Shown: in pieces, positions 7,306-10,545 of the stretch
Numbering within the stretch: position 1 is the stretch's first letter
Layout: each line of letters opens with the position of its first letter
From: M55B165 sp051744245
GTDB taxonomy: Bacteria > Actinomycetota > Humimicrobiia > Humimicrobiales > Humimicrobiaceae
NCBI GenBank assembly: GCA_051744245.1
Contig: JBNJCV010000060.1
Location: 1 to 10,545, forward strand
DNA: 10,545 nt
Reading direction: 5' to 3'
The notes under the pieces: generated by a model
Told to the model about the DNA's origin: nothing
What the model saw: the letters and a program-made list of their open reading frames with translations, nothing else
Database searches by the model: none
Position numbers and translations under genes: made by a program

Positions 7306-8277
7306 TTATTCAAGCAACCTTCTCTGATTGTATATATTTCTAATCCTATCAATTCCTACCGCTACAAGGATAAGCATTCCTAAAAATGCTTGCTCCCAGT
7401 ATACATTGGTACCAACCATAACCAGGCCATTTTTTATCATTACCATAATCCCTGCACCCAACATAAGTCCAAAGGCAGTAATAAGGCCTCCGTTTAGGGA
7501 AGTTCCACCTATTATTGCCACTGCAAAAGAAATAATAAGCCAGTTCTGCCCAGTTACAGGAGGAGCTGTTCCCATCCTGGATATATAAAGTACTGCTGCA
7601 AGAGCTGCTACAAATCCTGAGAGGGTATGGCTTAAAATTTTTATATTAGAAGAATTAATGCCTGAAAACTTGGCAGCTTCCAGGTTTTCCCCAACTGCAA
7701 GTATCCTTCTTCCTGCTATGGTGAATCTAAAAAACAAAAACAGGACTATAAAGGCTAACACTGTAAATATTATAAGGAAAGGTATTCCTGCTATTCTTCC
7801 CTTGCCTATAGTGGTAAAAGATAAAGGTATATTTACAAATGAATACCCTTGAGTTAAACCAAAATTTATGCCTGTAAACACAAACATATTAGCAAGGGTT
7901 ACTATAAATGCATTTATACCAAACTTGGCTGTAATTACCCCGTTTATAGCGCCACAGGCAATGCCTACTACAAGAGCTGCTGCCACTGCCACTGTCCCGT
8001 TCATCTCATGTATATCCATAAGATAGCCAGCAGTAATAGTAGCAAGCCCCCCTATTGCTCCCACCGAGAGGTTCATATCTCCCACTACCAATACTATTCC
8101 CTGAGCTAGCCCTATAAAGGCATAAAGGGATAAGGTCCTTCCCAGAGTATACATGTTATAAGCGCTAAGAAAGTTTTCAGAGGCAAAGGACAAGACTAAA
8201 AATAGTGCCAGTGCCGCAATAAATAAACCAAAGTTTCCGGTAGTCAGAATAGATCTAAAATAGTCTTTTTTGGCCAA
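7306..8277 (-). CDS. Sugar ABC importer permease (RbsC type)
   Basis: An integral membrane subunit, 323 residues, that forms the sugar channel, probably as a homodimer because no second permease gene is present. Hydrophobic segments lie near residues 16-33, 46-66, 72-88, 95-117, 121-140, 164-184, 215-231, 246-258, 264-281 and 296-309. Family landmarks are GDMNLSVGAIGG (66-77), the ATPase-contact loop GENLEAAKFSGIN (196-208, an EAA-type motif) and IIGGTSLNGG (255-264). The start is TTG at 8277, chosen because AAAGGAG (8284-8290) lies six bases upstream and the following residues match the basic N-terminus expected. The GntR regulator stops 29 bases before it, so the importer is likely read from the regulator promoter upstream. 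No separate promoter was seen in that gap. Confidence 0.93.
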   Translation of the reverse strand: MAKKDYFRSILTTGNFGLFIAALALFLVLSFASENFLSAYNMYTLGRTLSLYAFIGLAQGIVLVVGDMNLSVGAIGGLATITAGYLMDIHEMNGTVAVAAALVVGIACGAINGVITAKFGINAFIVTLANMFVFTGINFGLTQGYSFVNIPLSFTTIGKGRIAGIPFLIIFTVLAFIVLFLFFRFTIAGRRILAVGENLEAAKFSGINSSNIKILSHTLSGFVAALAAVLYISRMGTAPPVTGQNWLIISFAVAIIGGTSLNGGLITAFGLMLGAGIMVMIKNGLVMVGTNVYWEQAFLGMLILVAVGIDRIRNIYNQRRLLE

Positions 8278-8283
8278 TTTAAA

Positions 8284-8290
8284 CTCCTTT
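8284..8290 (-). promoter_or_regulatory. Ribosome binding site fixing a TTG start of the permease gene
   Basis: AAAGGAG on the minus strand, with six bases before TTG at 8277. It decides the non-ATG start of the permease. Confidence 0.75.
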
Positions 8291-8306
8291 TTTTCTTTTT
8301 TAAAAA

Positions 8307-9029
8307 TTAATTTTTGTTTTGAATTTTATTTTTTGAAATTAAGTTAAAATTCCTCTTAACAAAATTAATATGGTCTTTTAAGCTTTCTACAGCCGTTTTT
8401 TTATTCCTGCTTTTTATACCCTCAAATATTTTTTTGTGGTCATGATAAGTATCTACCATAACTCCTGGTATTTCAGTAGTATCAATTAAAATTTCAGAAA
8501 TACTATATTTTAGTAAAGGAAAAATTACATCAAAATAATTTTTTATAACTTTATTGTTAGTAGAATCTGCTAGCTTATTATGGAATTCATAATCCAGTTT
8601 TACAAATTGTTCTTTGTTTTCTTTTTCTACATAAAATTTCGTCAGTTCTAAATTTTCCCTTAAATTACCTATATCCTCCTGCGTAGCATTGTCTATTGCT
8701 ATATTAACCACAATAGTCTCAAAAATTTCTCTAAATTCCAACAAGTCTGGAATTAGTTTATCATCTGGCCTATAAATTAACCTGGCTGGATTAAAAAAAG
8801 AACTTAGTGAAAAGTCCTTTATAAAAGTTCCGATCCCAGGCTTTACCTCAAGAATATCCACCAACTCTAACGCTTGCAATGCCTCCCTGACACTTCCCCT
8901 TCCCGTATTATATTTTTTACATAGTTCCTTTTGGGATGGAAGTGCCTGACCTGAAGTTAGGTTGCCTTCTTTAATATCTTTTAATATATGGTCTATAATT
9001 ACTCTTGGAGTTTTTTCTCTTTTAGACAT
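8307..9029 (-). CDS. GntR-family transcription regulator, FCD subfamily
   Basis: A 240-residue DNA-binding regulator. Residues 6-72 form the GntR winged helix (RVIIDHILKDI, then LPSQKELCKKYNTGRGSVREALQAL, with wing PGIGTFIKD). Residues about 93-228 form the all-helical FCD ligand domain. Asp146, His150, His196 or His198, and His220 sit where the FCD metal ligands are expected, in LDYEFH, DTYHDH and LKDH. Such domains usually bind a small acid or sugar-derived effector through the metal. I chose ATG at 9029: an upstream in-frame TTG at 9089 lies on a consensus -35 box, and the winged helix begins just after 9029. The ribosome site (AGGT, 9033-9036) is weak. The gene follows the LacI-type regulator and precedes the importer, so it probably controls the operon and itself. 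Confidence 0.9.
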   Translation of the reverse strand: MSKREKTPRVIIDHILKDIKEGNLTSGQALPSQKELCKKYNTGRGSVREALQALELVDILEVKPGIGTFIKDFSLSSFFNPARLIYRPDDKLIPDLLEFREIFETIVVNIAIDNATQEDIGNLRENLELTKFYVEKENKEQFVKLDYEFHNKLADSTNNKVIKNYFDVIFPLLKYSISEILIDTTEIPGVMVDTYHDHKKIFEGIKSRNKKTAVESLKDHINFVKRNFNLISKNKIQNKN

Positions 9030-9060
9030 AATACCTATCATACCTGTAAAACTTCTTTTC

Positions 9061-9089
9061 AATATAATTAATAATGAGGTTTTTGTCAA
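9061..9089 (-). promoter_or_regulatory. Sigma70-type promoter for gntR-family gene and probably the operon
   Basis: On the minus strand a perfect -35 TTGACA (9084-9089) is followed by a 17-base spacer and -10 TATATT (9061-9066, five of six consensus). The predicted transcript starts near 9054, leaving a leader of about 25 bases to ATG 9029. The -35 begins 7 bases past the lacI-type stop codon. This is the best promoter in the window and probably drives the regulator, importer and catabolic genes. Confidence 0.78.
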
Positions 9090-9093
9090 ACCT
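9077..9093 (-). promoter_or_regulatory. Candidate operator: inverted repeat over the -35 box
   Basis: AGGTTT, five bases, AAACCT forms a perfect 6-bp inverted repeat covering the -35 hexamer of the gntR-family promoter. A dimeric repressor bound here would block RNA polymerase. Which regulator would bind is not shown by the sequence, and a short AT-rich repeat can arise by chance. Confidence 0.4.
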
Positions 9094-9096
9094 TTT

Positions 9097-10098
9097 TTAT
9101 GCCATCCCGGAAGAACCTCTTATTATTAACTCTGTTTTCAACACTACGTTTTGCAAATTGGTTACCTTACCTTTTTTATCAATTCTTTCTATTAACAACT
9201 CTGTAGCAGTTTTACCTAAATTATAAGTGGGCTGGCGTACACAAGTTACCGGAGGATCGGCTATTCCACTCCATTCGGAGTCATCAAAACCTAATATTGC
9301 TATATCCTCAGGAATTTTTAAACCTAACTGCTTTATAGTTTTTATAGCCCCCATAGTTATATCTAAATTGGCAGTAAATATTGCCTCAGGTCTGTTTCTT
9401 TCAATAAGTTCTTTGGATAGCTCCAATCCGCTCTTTTTTTTGAAAGTCCCGATTTTTATAAGATCATTATTTACTTTTAAGCCGGAATCTTTTAAAGCAC
9501 GCAAGTAGCCCTCCAACCTTTGTTTACCTGTAGTTCTGTCTATATAGCCGTTAATGATTGCAATTTTTTTATACCCATTATCTATAAGATGCTTAACTGC
9601 CTCATAAGCTCCGTTAAAATTATCAACTATTACTGAATCACATTTCACAGAGTCAATTATCCTATCTATTAATACTAAATTTGTTCCTGTTTTTAAAATA
9701 TGGTTTATGTAATCTACAACTTTTCCAGTAGGGGTTAAAATTATTCCATCTACTCTATTGGATTTTAAGACTTTCAAATATTTTAATTCCTCAGCGGGAT
9801 CATCATCCCCATTGCATAAAATTATGTTGTAGCCATATTTTTTTGCTGTATCTTCTACTGATTTTGCAATAACTGAATAAAAATAAGATAATACATTACC
9901 GACAATTACCCCGATAGTGTAAGTCTTTTTGCTTTTAAGGCTTCTAGCAATTGAATTAACCTCATAATTAAGGTCTTCAATTGCCTGTAGAACTTTTTTC
10001 CTTAATTTAGGGCTAACAAATTTATTATTATTTACAACAGCTGATACAGTTGCACTAGAGACCCCGGCCTGTTTAGCTACATCTTTTTGTGTTACCAT
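9097..10098 (-). CDS. LacI-family transcription regulator
   Basis: A 333-residue, full-length LacI/GalR-type regulator. The N-terminal helix-turn-helix is TQKDVAKQAGVSSATVSAVV (3-22). The hinge helix contains IARSLKSKKT (50-59), with the leucine that usually inserts in the minor groove. The rest is a periplasmic-binding-protein-like sensor domain: IGVIVGNVLSYFYSVIAKSV (62-81), VDGIILTPTG, LVLIDR, VIVDNFNGAYEAVKHL, IAIINGYIDRTTGKQRLEGY, then AIFTANLDITMGAIK and IAILGFDDSEW. Such sensors typically bind a sugar. ATG 10098 is directly ahead of the helix-turn-helix but has no clear ribosome site. It carries its own promoter and a palindrome, suggesting autoregulation. Its stop lies 7 bases before the -35 of the next promoter, so read-through into the operon is possible. 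Confidence 0.94.
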   Translation of the reverse strand: MVTQKDVAKQAGVSSATVSAVVNNNKFVSPKLRKKVLQAIEDLNYEVNSIARSLKSKKTYTIGVIVGNVLSYFYSVIAKSVEDTAKKYGYNIILCNGDDDPAEELKYLKVLKSNRVDGIILTPTGKVVDYINHILKTGTNLVLIDRIIDSVKCDSVIVDNFNGAYEAVKHLIDNGYKKIAIINGYIDRTTGKQRLEGYLRALKDSGLKVNNDLIKIGTFKKKSGLELSKELIERNRPEAIFTANLDITMGAIKTIKQLGLKIPEDIAILGFDDSEWSGIADPPVTCVRQPTYNLGKTATELLIERIDKKGKVTNLQNVVLKTELIIRGSSGMA

Positions 10099-10108
10099 TA
10101 TATTTTAT

Positions 10109-10131
10109 CTATACGTTTAGCTATACGTATA
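10109..10131 (-). promoter_or_regulatory. Candidate LacI-type operator
   Basis: A perfect 10-bp palindrome TATACGTATA (10122-10131) with a central CpG. It is followed by a second related site, since CTATACGT occurs on the plus strand at both 10109-10116 and 10121-10128. The two lie 12 bases apart, about one helical turn. A central CG pair is typical of LacI-family operators. The palindrome directly follows the -10 box of the regulator's promoter, fitting autorepression. Confidence 0.55.
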
Positions 10132-10160
10132 AATATATACCAATTATTTTTACATTGCAA
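10132..10160 (-). promoter_or_regulatory. Probable promoter of the LacI-family gene
   Basis: On the minus strand, -35 TTGCAA (10155-10160, four of six consensus), a 17-base spacer, and -10 TATATT (10132-10137). The predicted start is near 10125, inside the candidate operator, about 27 bases before the ATG. The hexamer spacing and the -10 are the same as in the promoter at 9061-9089. Confidence 0.55.
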
Positions 10161-10184
10161 AATATTTTTATAATTTATTTAGGA

Positions 10185-10545
10185 CTAATAGTTATCTTTT
10201 ATGACTTTAGCAGGATTGCCCACAGCCAAACAATTCCCTGGAATAGAATCAAGCACCAGTGAATGCGCACCAATAGTAGTATTGTTTCCAATCTCTACTG
10301 GCCCTAAAATTGTAACATTGGTATATAAATTAACATTATCTCCAATTTTAGGATAGCCTGGTTTCCCATGATGAAAAATAGAATGGCCCAACCCCCCTAA
10401 AACTACATTGGAGAATATACTAACGTTCTCCCCTATTTTTACCCCTCTGCCGATTATAACTCCTGCAGTATGCCATATCCTACAGCCAGATCCTATTTCA
10501 GAACCAGGATCAATCTCTGCACCTGTAAAGAAAAAATTAATTCTT
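10185..10545 (-). CDS. CysE-like hexapeptide acetyltransferase, C-terminal part (runs off right edge)
   Basis: About 120 codons are visible up to a TAG stop at 10185; the frame is open to the right edge, so the N-terminus is missing. The protein is a left-handed beta-helix acyltransferase, shown by hexapeptide repeats such as GAEIDPGSEIGSG, GVIIGRGVKIGENVSI, PKIGDNVNLYTNVTILGPVEIGNNTTIGAHSLVL, and the ending VGNPAKVI. Order and spacing resemble serine O-acetyltransferases (CysE/EpsC), which transfer acetyl from acetyl-CoA. A His in IWHTAGVIIG sits where CysE has its DH catalytic His. The second CysE His (in the RHP motif) appears replaced by Tyr in GKPGYPKIG, so it may acetylate a sugar or another acceptor instead. 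There is no sign it belongs to the sugar operon: the LacI-type gene has its own promoter 86 bases downstream. Confidence 0.82.
   Translation of the reverse strand, partial: RINFFFTGAEIDPGSEIGSGCRIWHTAGVIIGRGVKIGENVSIFSNVVLGGLGHSIFHHGKPGYPKIGDNVNLYTNVTILGPVEIGNNTTIGAHSLVLDSIPGNCLAVGNPAKVIKDNY

Noticed and set aside
8278..8320. AAAAATTAATTTTT palindrome between the GntR-family gene and the permease as a terminator
   Set aside because: It is all A/T with no loop and no GC stem, followed by an A-rich and not a T-rich run on the transcribed strand, so it is unlikely to terminate.
9030..9089. Extended N-terminus of the GntR-family protein from a TTG at 9089
   Set aside because: The TTG is part of the TTGACA -35 box, has no properly spaced ribosome site, and the extra 20 residues precede the normal start of the winged helix.
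10097..10102. TATAAT at the LacI-family start codon as a -10 box
   Set aside because: A transcript from it would start beyond the ATG and lose the start of a well-conserved helix-turn-helix.

Overview
The window is one AT-rich stretch in which every gene I can support lies on the minus strand, so transcription runs from high to low coordinates. It looks like a sugar-catabolism locus of an anaerobic bacterium. The anaerobic reading rests on a tungsten-type aldehyde:ferredoxin oxidoreductase and two uroporphyrinogen-decarboxylase-like enzymes of the methyltransferase type. The sugar binding protein is a lipoprotein with a Glu/Pro/Ala linker, and AGA and ATA codons are common. This would suit a Thermotogota-, Atribacterota- or Bacillota-like anaerobe, but I cannot assign a phylum from sequence alone.

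Layout in the direction of transcription. (1) 10545-10185: the C-terminal part of a CysE-like left-handed beta-helix acetyltransferase, cut by the window edge and probably not part of the sugar operon. (2) 10098-9097: a LacI-family regulator with its own promoter and a CpG-centred palindrome at its predicted start site. (3) 9029-8307: a GntR/FCD-family regulator with a near-consensus promoter (TTGACA, 17 nt, TATATT) just past the lacI-type stop codon. (4) 8277-4590: a complete sugar ABC importer of the ribose/galactose class, in the order permease, binding protein, double ATPase. (5) 4583-2703: an aldehyde ferredoxin oxidoreductase. (6) 2681-1521 and 1508-261: two divergent URO-D-family paralogues. 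(7) 233-1: the first 77 codons of an L-fucose isomerase, cut by the left edge.

The first isomerase residues match the fucI family closely, so the most economical reading is a regulated uptake and breakdown operon for L-fucose or a modified fucose. The URO-D paralogues and the aldehyde oxidoreductase are not standard parts of a fucose pathway and are the interesting part of the window. One hypothesis is that the oxidoreductase oxidises L-lactaldehyde, the product of fuculose-phosphate cleavage, to lactate while reducing ferredoxin. Another is that the URO-D proteins remove methyl groups from O-methylated sugars. Both ideas are inference; no corrinoid protein, fuculokinase or aldolase is visible here.

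Gaps are short: 86 bases at most, and 6-29 bases for most pairs. No convincing rho-independent terminator, tRNA, rRNA, CRISPR array or insertion sequence was seen. No gene-free stretch exceeds 300 bases.
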